DNA of 5,501 nt from Candidatus Poribacteria bacterium (GTDB taxonomy: Bacteria > Poribacteria > WGA-4E > WGA-3G). Positions 1-5,219 of the stretch are shown piece by piece. The DNA lies in assembly GCA_009845505.1 (NCBI GenBank), contig VXZL01000020.1, forward strand, positions 1-5,501. The letters are read 5' to 3'. Below the pieces are notes generated by a model that saw only the letters and a list, made by a program, of their open reading frames with translations, searched no databases and was not told the DNA's origin. The stretch's first letter is position 1, and each line of letters opens with the position of its first letter. Both the position numbers and the translations under genes were made by a program.

Positions 1-194
1 CTCACAAAATAACCTCTAAAAAATACAGTTTTTTAATTTTTTGTCCATGATGCACGTTTTCTCATCAAAGTTTCGTCTTTAATAATAGAGTGTGTAAATC
101 GAACCGAACGGCCTAATTTTACAACACTCGGCGTTTGATTAAATCTCTCGGCGAAGGCATATATGATTCAATCTGTTCGTGAGGAGGAAGTTTC
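1..194. other. AT-rich leader, no gene seen
   Basis: This stretch before the sigma-factor gene has stops in all frames and no recognisable end of an upstream gene. It is AT-rich at its left edge, with runs of A (18-23) and T (29-34) that could pair weakly. The only clear signal is the ribosome binding site at its right edge. A promoter for the sigma gene should lie here, but I found no pair of -35 and -10 boxes with good spacing. The nearest is TTGATT (135-140) with TATATG (160-165), whose spacer of 19 is too long to trust. Confidence 0.5.
183..187 (+). promoter_or_regulatory. Ribosome binding site fixing the GTG start of the sigma gene
   Basis: GGAGG lies 7 nt before the GTG at 195. An in-frame TGA at 180-182 rules out any start further upstream, and the first in-frame ATG is codon 50, inside the sigma2 domain. 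GTG 195 is therefore the only credible start. Confidence 0.85.
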
Positions 195-1895
195 GTGGAA
201 AGAGAAGACGATGTTCAGCTGATCCATAAAATCCTATCAGGCGATGACACTGCGTTTGGTATCTTGGTCGAAAAGTACCAAAAGAGTGTGCATGCCCTGG
301 CATGGCGGAAGACCCAAGATTTTCACTATGCGGAAGATATTATGCAAGATACCTTCCTGAGGGCATATAACAAACTTTCGACCCTCAAGAATCCCACTCA
401 ATTTGCGGGATGGCTCCATGTCATCGCAAATCGGCTTTGCATTGATTGGATGCGAACCCAAAAGTCTGGAATGCAGTCCCTGGAGGACACACCTATTGAA
501 GAAATCGAGAAATCCTCCTACACCCATCACATATCGGAACAGCGGATGACAGAGAGAACCGAGCGTTACCATGAACTTGTGAAAAGACTTTTGGAAAAAC
601 TGCCTGAGAATGAACGCGCCGTTGTAACACTCTTCTATCTTGACGAAATGTCAACGAAGGAGATCGGCAGATTCATGGGCGTGTCGGTGAACACAATTAC
701 GAGTCGACTCCAGCGAGCGCGAAAGCGTCTGCAAACAGATCCAGAATTCTTGAATCAAGAATTCTTTGGCCATTTAGAACTATCAGATAATATCAAGGAG
801 AACATCATGAGTCAATTAGAAGAAATTCGCAGCAGGTTCAATGCATTCATGGAAAATGTGAAATCTGATCCTGCATCAAGAGCGGCCATTCTTACAGAAG
901 CCTGCAACGAGATTGAAGCTGCGCTTAAGGGTGAAATTACGCCCGAATTGGTGCATCTTGCCGTCGATGAGATATACCCGTATATGGGCAAACTTGGCAT
1001 GGAAAAACGGCTATCTCTACTCCGTAGGTATATGAATGATACGCTGGATAATACGGAGCGTTTCTGGGCACATAATGAGTTAATCGATAGCCTCGCTTTT
1101 CTTGGGAGAAATCGAGAAGCGATTGAAGAACACGCTCGGCTTTACGGCTGGACGTGCCAGCACTTGTCAGATAAATATGTACTGGAGACTGCTTCCAATC
1201 TAAGCGTGTCTAAATGTTGGGCGGCGGAAGGTCGTATTGATGACTGGATTCAACTTTATAATGAAGCCTCTGAACGTTTGGAAAGCCCTGAAGTGAGTTA
1301 CTACAGTCGTGGCGAGTTCCTGCAAGTCGGAGCAGATGTCTTACGGGGCAACAACCGGTTTGATGAAGCACTCCTTGAAATAGAAAAGTTAGAACGTGCT
1401 AACAACGATCTCAGTTCGGAGCACTATTTTCAATTCTGGTTGATCGCAAAAGAAAATCGACTCCTCGTCTACGGTAGACAGGAAGATTGGGATCGTTTCG
1501 ATCAAGTCTTTACGGAAGTGAATGCGTATCTGGAAGGAGAGTTGAAGAAACGGGATGCATGTCAACCTGTAAATCTTGACCATCTTTGGTGGCTTGCTCA
1601 CGATGTCGGTTGTTGTCTGTTGTGGTTGAAGAAGTATGACGAGGCGAAACGGTTCCTACAGATCGCCATTGATTTGGAAGATAGCAACCATTACGGGCAC
1701 TTCCAACTTGCTGTGAGTACCTGGGCTTCTGAGAAGGATCGAGAGAAGACTTTACATCATTTAAAAATCGCTCAGGACTATTATGTGGTAACTCCCTATA
1801 ATCGGGATACATACTATCCGACTTTCCTTGAGACCCCTGAATTTTCAGATGTAAAGGATGATGAAGCGTTTCTGAAGGCTCTGGGAGAAAAATAA
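195..1895 (+). CDS. ECF-type sigma-70 factor fused to a long TPR-like helical domain
   Basis: An extracytoplasmic-function sigma factor, expected to direct RNA polymerase to a set of promoters. Residues about 18-90 form sigma region 2: FGILVEKYQ at the start, YAEDIMQDTFLRAY in the core-binding part, then FAGWLHVIANRLCIDWMR. Residues about 124-180 form sigma region 4, with LPENERAVVTLFYLDEMSTKEIG and a helix-turn-helix to RARKRL. A usual ECF factor ends near here (about 180-200 residues); this one continues to 566. The extra part (about 205-566) is helical with TPR-like pairs, for example 'AFLGRNREAIEEHARLY' (301-317), 'RFDEALLEIEKLER' (388-401) and 'WLKKYDEAKRFLQIAIDLE' (477-495). Such a tail probably binds protein partners and may gate sigma activity, as proposed for other ECF groups with C-terminal extensions. 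No anti-sigma gene is adjacent, which fits self-contained control. Translation starts at GTG. The sigma call is firm; the TPR label is by pattern only. Confidence 0.92.
   Translation: MEREDDVQLIHKILSGDDTAFGILVEKYQKSVHALAWRKTQDFHYAEDIMQDTFLRAYNKLSTLKNPTQFAGWLHVIANRLCIDWMRTQKSGMQSLEDTPIEEIEKSSYTHHISEQRMTERTERYHELVKRLLEKLPENERAVVTLFYLDEMSTKEIGRFMGVSVNTITSRLQRARKRLQTDPEFLNQEFFGHLELSDNIKENIMSQLEEIRSRFNAFMENVKSDPASRAAILTEACNEIEAALKGEITPELVHLAVDEIYPYMGKLGMEKRLSLLRRYMNDTLDNTERFWAHNELIDSLAFLGRNREAIEEHARLYGWTCQHLSDKYVLETASNLSVSKCWAAEGRIDDWIQLYNEASERLESPEVSYYSRGEFLQVGADVLRGNNRFDEALLEIEKLERANNDLSSEHYFQFWLIAKENRLLVYGRQEDWDRFDQVFTEVNAYLEGELKKRDACQPVNLDHLWWLAHDVGCCLLWLKKYDEAKRFLQIAIDLEDSNHYGHFQLAVSTWASEKDREKTLHHLKIAQDYYVVTPYNRDTYYPTFLETPEFSDVKDDEAFLKALGEK
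743..765. repeat. 23-bp palindrome in the sigma/TPR linker
   Basis: The arm AGAATTCTTGA (743-753) is followed by a single central A (754) and its exact reverse complement (755-765). It is coding DNA (residues about 183-191, PEFLNQEFF) in the linker just after sigma region 4. An 11-bp perfect arm is far longer than expected by chance in a window this size. It could form a cruciform or RNA hairpin, or be a dimeric protein binding site; no role is shown. Confidence 0.85.
795..809 (+). promoter_or_regulatory. Internal ribosome binding site and ATG inside the sigma gene
   Basis: AAGGAG (795-800) stands 6 nt before an in-frame ATG (807-809), which is Met205 of the sigma-TPR protein, at the boundary between sigma region 4 and the helical tail. 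Initiation here would give a free helical-repeat protein of 362 residues beginning MSQLEEIRSRF. The spacing and position are what a real start would show, but use of the site is not demonstrated. Confidence 0.5.
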
Positions 1896-1909
1896 GACAA
1901 CATTAATTC

Positions 1910-1916
1910 GGGTGAT
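1910..1916 (+). promoter_or_regulatory. Ribosome binding site favouring the ATG at 1921
   Basis: GGGTGAT contains GGTGAT, complementary to the 16S rRNA 3' end, and sits 4 nt before ATG 1921. The alternative in-frame GTG at 1912 lies inside this motif and has no binding site of its own, so the ATG is preferred. Confidence 0.6.
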
Positions 1917-1920
1917 CCTT

Positions 1921-3186
1921 ATGAACTTTCGTGATGCTATCACGGTGGGTGTAAAGCCCCTGGCGCAAAATAGACTCCGTGCAGGATTGTCCATTCTCGG
2001 CATCTTCATCGGAATTGCGGGTGTGCTGTGCATGATCGCTATCGGCGACGGTGGAAAACGTATCATCGCTCAAAATCTTGAAATGATGGGGGGTGCCAAC
2101 CAGATTGCATTTTGGACACGGACTTCTATTTGGAAGGGACCGCGGCTCGTCCGGCGCACTACAGAACGATATACCCTTGAGGATGCCTCTGCAGTTGAGG
2201 CAGAATGCCCCGATGTACTGTACGTCTTGCCTAAAGTAGAAGACTTCAACACCTTTGTTAGCAACCGAAACGGGTATCAGGCGAAAGCACGTTTAGAAGG
2301 TATTACAGCAGACTACGCTCCCGGCATGGGTTGGGAAGTTCACGCCGGTAGATTCCTCTCCGACAGCGATATCGAAAACGCAAAGCAGGTCTGTGTCCTC
2401 GGCGCTAACACTGCCAGAGAGCTTTTTGGTGAGGCATCGCCCATCGGACAAGAGGTGAAACTTCGGTATCATTGGCGGCAATCGCAGATCAGGTTACGGG
2501 TTATCGGAGTGATGGCAACAAAAGGCATGAGCCTCAGCGACGCGTATTCTTTAGATGATGCGATTTCTGTGCCGTTGACAACCTATCAACAACGGGTAAA
2601 AGGCTTTCGTTATGTTGACTATCTGCTCGTCTTTTTTAGAAAAGGTGCAGAAATTGATAGTATTATTGATTCGGTTAAAAACACGCTGCGTAAAAGACAC
2701 CGAGGGAAAGATGAGTTTATCGGGGTTTGGATAGCGAAACTGACGGCTCGACGACTTTTCCACATTCAAAAAGTGATGAAAATCACGTTAGGGAGCCTTG
2801 CAGGTTTCTCGCTGTTCGTCAGCGGTGTCGGCATCATGAATATCTGCCTCGTTTCTGTCGGCGAAAAGACACGGGAGATAGGTTTACGGAAATCGGTCGG
2901 TGCGAAACGGGTAGATATCTTCTATCAGTTCTTGATAGAATCAATTTGTCTCTGTCTCTGCGGTGGGGTGCTGGGCATCGCAGGCGGTTGGGTGGCGGCG
3001 CATGGGATGGCACGGCTCGCGGTGCGGATCGTGCCAGTTGTGGATGCGTGGCCCGTCGTGTTATCCTTACCGTGGATACTCACCTCTGTTATCTTCTCAA
3101 TCGTCATGGGCGTAGGTTTTGGTGTCTATCCTGCAATGCGTGCGGCACGGCTTTCACCTACTGACGCACTCCGAACTGAAGATTAA
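1921..3186 (+). CDS. ABC transporter permease, MacB/FtsX family
   Basis: An inner-membrane permease of the MacB/LolC/FtsX type, 421 residues from ATG 1921 (424 if GTG 1912 is used). The N-terminal segment RAGLSILGIFIGIAGVLCM (residues about 20-38) is the first membrane helix and leads into the extracytoplasmic MacB core domain (to about residue 265). The FtsX domain (about 288-412) has three more membrane helices, the family motif GVGIMN followed by GEKTREIGLRKSVGAKR (about 302-330), and the closing YPAMRAARLSPTDALRTE. The four-helix layout matches a full-length permease without a fused ATPase. Family members work as dimers with a separate MacB/LolD-like ATPase, moving lipoproteins, peptides or drugs or transmitting force; the substrate here cannot be told. 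No ATPase gene lies nearby in the window. The gene starts 25 nt after the sigma gene and is likely co-transcribed with it. Confidence 0.9.
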   Translation: MNFRDAITVGVKPLAQNRLRAGLSILGIFIGIAGVLCMIAIGDGGKRIIAQNLEMMGGANQIAFWTRTSIWKGPRLVRRTTERYTLEDASAVEAECPDVLYVLPKVEDFNTFVSNRNGYQAKARLEGITADYAPGMGWEVHAGRFLSDSDIENAKQVCVLGANTARELFGEASPIGQEVKLRYHWRQSQIRLRVIGVMATKGMSLSDAYSLDDAISVPLTTYQQRVKGFRYVDYLLVFFRKGAEIDSIIDSVKNTLRKRHRGKDEFIGVWIAKLTARRLFHIQKVMKITLGSLAGFSLFVSGVGIMNICLVSVGEKTREIGLRKSVGAKRVDIFYQFLIESICLCLCGGVLGIAGGWVAAHGMARLAVRIVPVVDAWPVVLSLPWILTSVIFSIVMGVGFGVYPAMRAARLSPTDALRTED

Positions 3187-3217
3187 TATTTATAAAGGTA
3201 GACGGAGAAATCTTTTC

Positions 3218-3246
3218 TTGACCGCTTTTACTAAATCTGCTATCAT
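3218..3246 (+). promoter_or_regulatory. Sigma-70-type promoter for the LamG gene
   Basis: The -35 box TTGACC (3218-3223) and -10 box TATCAT (3241-3246) are separated by exactly 17 bp. Each differs from consensus by one base. Transcription would begin near 3253, giving a leader of about 27 nt. The promoter shows that the LamG gene can be transcribed independently of the permease gene upstream. Confidence 0.75.
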
Positions 3247-3263
3247 CCCTACAATTATTAACT

Positions 3264-3270
3264 AAGGAGG
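3264..3270 (+). promoter_or_regulatory. Strong ribosome binding site of the LamG gene
   Basis: AAGGAGG, a full anti-Shine-Dalgarno match, lies 9 nt before ATG 3280. Together with the near-consensus promoter just upstream it suggests strong expression. Confidence 0.85.
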
Positions 3271-3279
3271 AGTAACCAA

Positions 3280-4080
3280 ATGAAAACCAGAGCGTTATCA
3301 ATCAGCGCGCTCGTCCTATTTATTGTAGGGACGTTAGCTGTTTCAAGCTATGCGATATTAGACCCTGATACCATTGTGGGTATATGGAAATTTGATGAAG
3401 GTAAAGGAGATACGACCAAAGATAGTTCAGAAAACGGAAATGATGGCGAGCTCAAGAATAAACCCAAATGGGTAGATGGCAAATTCGGTAAGGCACTTGA
3501 ATTCGACGGCTCATCTTTTGTGGATATGGGAAACGATGAATCGCTCCAATTCGATGGGAATGTGACAATCGTTTTCTGGGTTAAACCTGAAAGCGTCAGT
3601 GCCGGTCGCCAAAACTTAGTTTGCAAATCTTACGGCGGCGAAGGCTGTTTGACATTAGAACCAGACGGTCGATTGAGCTTTTATTGGGGCGATTGTGGCG
3701 CGAACTGTCAGCCGTATGTAGAGGTTAGAAGACCGGTCGCTGGGACTTTCGTAGATGACGAATGGATTCATGTCGCCGAGACGAGAAATGTTGACGACCG
3801 TGAATACAAGATGTACAAAGACGGTGAAGTTACTGCCGAGGATAAATGGGCGAAATGTGGGGCACATCCCTGTGGAGATTCCAGTCCCAGCAACCTTAAT
3901 TTGCTCATCGGTTTCGGTTATGCCGGTCACTTCAGGGGCATCATTGATGATGTTGCTATCTTTAATGTAGTTCTCAGTGAGGATGAGATTACACAGATTA
4001 TGGAGGATGGATTGGAAGAGGCGTTTGATGTCTCTCCTGCCGACAAACTCGCCACGACATGGGCACATATCAAGCGATAA
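3280..4080 (+). CDS. Secreted LamG / concanavalin A-like domain protein
   Basis: A 266-residue exported protein. Residues 1-25 are a typical Sec signal peptide: KTR, a hydrophobic core, then SSYA with likely cleavage after Ala25. No lipobox cysteine is present. The rest is essentially one LamG/concanavalin A-like jelly roll (about 32-245) with the usual marks: 'IVGIWKFDEGKGDTTKDSS' at the start, GKFGKALEFDG, VTIVFWVKP, the WIHVAETRN strand with 'YKMYKDGE', and a closing GIIDDVAIFNVVLSEDEI. Such domains generally bind carbohydrate or protein outside the cell; no catalytic residues are seen. Six cysteines (115, 123, 139, 143, 193, 198) sit in three close pairs and may form disulfides after export. 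The last residues, DKLATTWAHIKR, follow the domain as a separate short tail. The gene is a single transcription unit with its own promoter and terminator. The ligand is unknown. Confidence 0.88.
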   Translation: MKTRALSISALVLFIVGTLAVSSYAILDPDTIVGIWKFDEGKGDTTKDSSENGNDGELKNKPKWVDGKFGKALEFDGSSFVDMGNDESLQFDGNVTIVFWVKPESVSAGRQNLVCKSYGGEGCLTLEPDGRLSFYWGDCGANCQPYVEVRRPVAGTFVDDEWIHVAETRNVDDREYKMYKDGEVTAEDKWAKCGAHPCGDSSPSNLNLLIGFGYAGHFRGIIDDVAIFNVVLSEDEITQIMEDGLEEAFDVSPADKLATTWAHIKR

Positions 4081-4105
4081 CGGGGCTGTACGTAAACGCA
4101 TTGTT

Positions 4106-4136
4106 AAAGGCAAGAACACACCGTTCTTGCCTTTTT
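4106..4136 (+). terminator. Rho-independent terminator after the LamG gene
   Basis: A perfect 12-bp stem (AAAGGCAAGAAC at 4106-4117 with GTTCTTGCCTTT at 4123-4134) encloses a 5-nt loop and runs into a T tract (4132-4136), with more T-rich sequence beyond. It ends the LamG transcript 26 nt after its stop codon and separates it from the atp operon. There is no matching T tract for the opposite strand. Confidence 0.9.
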
Positions 4137-4155
4137 ACTGTTTTCGTGTTTTTTT

Positions 4156-4184
4156 TTGCATTCTCATAATTCGCGTGTTATAAT
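4156..4184 (+). promoter_or_regulatory. Promoter of the ATP synthase operon
   Basis: TTGCAT (4156-4161) and a consensus TATAAT (4179-4184) are 17 bp apart, with TG at 4176-4177 giving an extended -10. A start near 4191 leaves a leader of about 58 nt before ATG 4249. A run of nine T (4149-4157) overlaps the -35 box and may also help terminate the upstream transcript. Confidence 0.85.
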
Positions 4185-4235
4185 ATATAGCGTTGCTTCG
4201 CGAGAAAGTCTGTTCTGACCGTATTTTCATTTTAT

Positions 4236-4240
4236 GAGGG
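4236..4240 (+). promoter_or_regulatory. Ribosome binding site choosing ATG 4249 over ATG 4234
   Basis: GAGGG sits 8 nt before ATG 4249. The upstream in-frame ATG at 4234 is preceded only by T-rich sequence and overlaps this motif, so the shorter protein starting MFKRQLDPF is preferred. Confidence 0.7.
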
Positions 4241-4248
4241 CAACCGTC

Positions 4249-4539
4249 ATGTTTAAACGTCAATTAGACCCATTCAAACAGGAAAATGTGGGGATGTTTG
4301 ACCTCGCTTCCATTGGTATAACACTTGCGCTCGCTATTTGCATTGGCTATTTTGGCGGTAAGTGGATCGGTGGCAAATTAGGCAACGCAGCAATTGGATC
4401 ATACATCGGTTTCGGAATAGGGGTTGCTGCTGGATTCATGGAAATGTTTCGTTCGGTTGCGCGCTGGAACCGGCGACTTTACGGTCAAAAGAAACAGGAT
4501 CACTCTACCTCAGAAGAGACGCAAAATTCTGAAGGATAA
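4249..4539 (+). CDS. AtpZ/AtpQ-like small membrane protein of ATP synthase operon
   Basis: A small protein of 96 residues, matching by layout the family annotated as putative F0F1-ATPase subunit, Ca2+/Mg2+ transporter ('ATPase_gene1', AtpZ/AtpQ). It has two membrane helices (about 17-38 and 49-67). Glycine-rich motifs YFGGKWIGGKLG and 'SYIGFGIGVAAGFMEMFR' mark the helix pair typical of the family, and a charged hydrophilic tail (RRLYGQKKQDHSTSEETQ) follows. Relatives sit first in atp operons, directly before atpI and atpB, as here. AtpZ with AtpI has been linked to Mg2+/Ca2+ transport and to ATP synthase assembly or stability in some bacteria; which applies here is not visible. It is the first gene after a strong promoter. 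The usual short gap to atpI is widened to 198 bp by an insertion-sequence remnant. Confidence 0.82.
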   Translation: MFKRQLDPFKQENVGMFDLASIGITLALAICIGYFGGKWIGGKLGNAAIGSYIGFGIGVAAGFMEMFRSVARWNRRLYGQKKQDHSTSEETQNSEG

Positions 4540-4574
4540 TACTTAACAATCCCAATCCTTTAGGTAAATCGAAA

Positions 4575-4722
4575 GAACCCTCGCGGTCGGGCATACCGAG
4601 AGTCTAAACGCTTGTGGAGCAGAAGTAAGACCCGAAATCACGCCAAACACTTCGGTGGGTATGGCAGGCGGGCATACTGCGACGAAGCAAGAATCCCACC
4701 GCTTTAGCTGTGGGAGCGTCAA
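4575..4722 (+). ncRNA. Possible fossil omega-RNA scaffold of the TnpB element
   Basis: In IS200/IS605 elements the omega-RNA that guides TnpB comes from the 3' end of tnpB through the right end, with the guide being the flanking DNA. That region is preserved here. Possible short stems can be drawn: CGGT 4584-4587 with ACCG 4595-4598; CAC-TTCG-GTG at 4648-4657; GTATG 4659-4663 with CATAC 4673-4677; and the right-end hairpin 4695-4714. The guide position (from 4723) falls on the atpI ribosome binding site and start codon. It would be transcribed within the atp mRNA. That it is made or used as an RNA is inference, and the missing 5' portion may leave it non-functional. Confidence 0.4.
4694..4715 (+). 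repeat. Right-end hairpin of the IS200/IS605 remnant
   Basis: TCCCAC (4694-4699) pairs with GTGGGA (4710-4715). After one C/T mismatch, GC (4701-4702) pairs with GC (4707-4708) around a TTTA loop. This is the subterminal hairpin that the Y1 transposase TnpA recognises in this family. No T tract follows, so it is not a terminator. It ends 8 nt before the AAGGAG of atpI and could influence translation of that gene in the mRNA. Confidence 0.82.
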
Positions 4723-4723
4723 A

Positions 4724-4729
4724 AAGGAG
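4724..4729 (+). promoter_or_regulatory. atpI ribosome binding site abutting the IS end
   Basis: AAGGAG lies 8 nt before ATG 4738 and begins one base after the predicted IS end (4722). The element therefore inserted right beside the translation signal without destroying it. Confidence 0.85.
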
Positions 4730-4737
4730 TCACTTAG

Positions 4738-5145
4738 ATGGGGCCCGTTTTGGAAGTTGGCGACCGATTTATCCGCCAAGTCTATATCTTAACAATCTGT
4801 CTCACCATAGTCGTTGGAGCAGTGTTGTTAGGATTCAAACGTCCCGCACTCCCCAGTTTTCTTATCGGCAGCATTATCAGCCTTAGCCTCTTCTGGTCAA
4901 TCGAATTCGTAGTCCGACGCCTTATCCAACCTGGGAGAACAAATCGCACAAAGTATTTACTGGGTTTCATTGCGTTCGGTAAATATACAGTGTTGGGTGG
5001 CATACTCTATTTCCTATTTAAAACGGAGTGGATGAACATTTACGCGCTCGCAGGCGGCATCGCTTTGGTACAAGGTGCTATTATCATCAAGGCGATCGGT
5101 TTGGTGATGTCTATTCTTTCCAATAAGGGTTCCAAACCCTCGTAA
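4738..5145 (+). CDS. atpI: ATP synthase protein I (AtpI)
   Basis: A 135-residue membrane protein with four predicted helices (about 13-32, 37-57, 72-94 and 99-124), the size and layout of the AtpI (ATP synthase I) family. A basic stretch between helices 2 and 3 (RRLIQPGRTNRTK) is on the expected cytoplasmic side. AtpI is thought to act as a chaperone in assembling the c-ring of the Fo motor and, with AtpZ-type partners, in Mg2+ supply; it is not a stable subunit of the enzyme. Sequence conservation in this family is low, so the call rests on topology plus its position between the AtpZ-like gene and atpB. It starts at ATG with AAGGAG at ideal spacing and is followed by a 74-nt gap to atpB. Confidence 0.8.
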   Translation: MGPVLEVGDRFIRQVYILTICLTIVVGAVLLGFKRPALPSFLIGSIISLSLFWSIEFVVRRLIQPGRTNRTKYLLGFIAFGKYTVLGGILYFLFKTEWMNIYALAGGIALVQGAIIIKAIGLVMSILSNKGSKPS

Positions 5146-5166
5146 GGCAGCGTTTACAAATCGACT

Positions 5167-5197
5167 TTGAACTGAAAAGTGCCAAGACCGCTATATT
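5167..5197 (+). promoter_or_regulatory. Weak candidate internal promoter before atpB
   Basis: TTGAAC (5167-5172) and TATATT (5192-5197) lie in the atpI-atpB gap with a 19-bp spacer, longer than optimal. It might supplement the operon promoter, but may be chance in AT-rich sequence. Confidence 0.25.
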
Positions 5198-5219
5198 TAA
5201 GAAATACTAACAACAAAAC

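Larger units (their letters stand above)
4568..4722 (+). mobile_element. Remnant right end of an IS200/IS605-family element
   Basis: The 3' end of an IS200/IS605-type (IS605/IS1341-like) element lies between the first two atp genes. It contains the coding end of a TnpB and a right-end hairpin (4695-4714). The hairpin is preceded by GAAT (4691-4694) and followed by TCAA (4719-4722); in IS608 these are the right guide and the right cleavage sequence, so the element should end at 4722. The left end, any tnpA, and about nine-tenths of tnpB are missing. The left break lies between the AtpZ-like stop codon (4539) and about 4570. It is a fossil, unable to move by itself, although the right end looks nearly intact. 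Confidence 0.82.
4568..4723 (+). pseudogene. tnpB: 3' fragment of tnpB (RNA-guided nuclease of IS200/IS605)
   Basis: Reading from 4568 in frame gives about 50 residues matching the usual TnpB tail: LAVGHTESLNACGAEVRPEI, then 'GGHTATKQESHRFSCGSVK'. The pattern 'GHTE(S/T)LNACG..VRP' followed some residues later by KQES is characteristic of TnpB C-termini, just after the zinc-finger/RuvC end. An in-frame TAA (4565-4567) precedes the fragment, and no start codon or catalytic RuvC residues remain, so it cannot be a working nuclease. The frame runs on through the right-end hairpin and over the atpI start, stopping near 4791, as expected for unselected sequence. The fragment may date from a deletion that removed the element's 5' part while sparing the operon. 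Confidence 0.8.

Noticed and set aside
18..34. Possible hairpin between the A run and T run near the left edge
   Set aside because: The six pairs are all A-T and too weak to count as a terminator, and no upstream gene is seen.
101..135. GAACC (101-105) as an ECF-type -35 element for autoregulation of the sigma gene
   Set aside because: The only plausible -10 (CGTT at 132-135) is too far away, and no other matching -10 is found.
2727..3164. Open frame of 145 codons inside the permease gene, same strand
   Set aside because: It lies wholly within the well-supported FtsX domain in another frame and has no recognisable domain or ribosome binding site; treated as a shadow.
3655..4119. Antisense open frame of 154 codons opposite the LamG gene
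   Set aside because: It mirrors a strongly supported gene, shows no family motifs, and begins inside the terminator region without a promoter.
4543..4779. Antisense open frame of 78 codons across the atpZ-atpI gap
   Set aside because: The + strand content here is explained by the TnpB tail and IS right end; the antisense translation shows no recognised motif.
5126..5140. Hairpin AGGGTT-CCA-AACCCT at the end of atpI
   Set aside because: A 6-bp stem inside the last codons with no following T tract; not a terminator and possible by chance.
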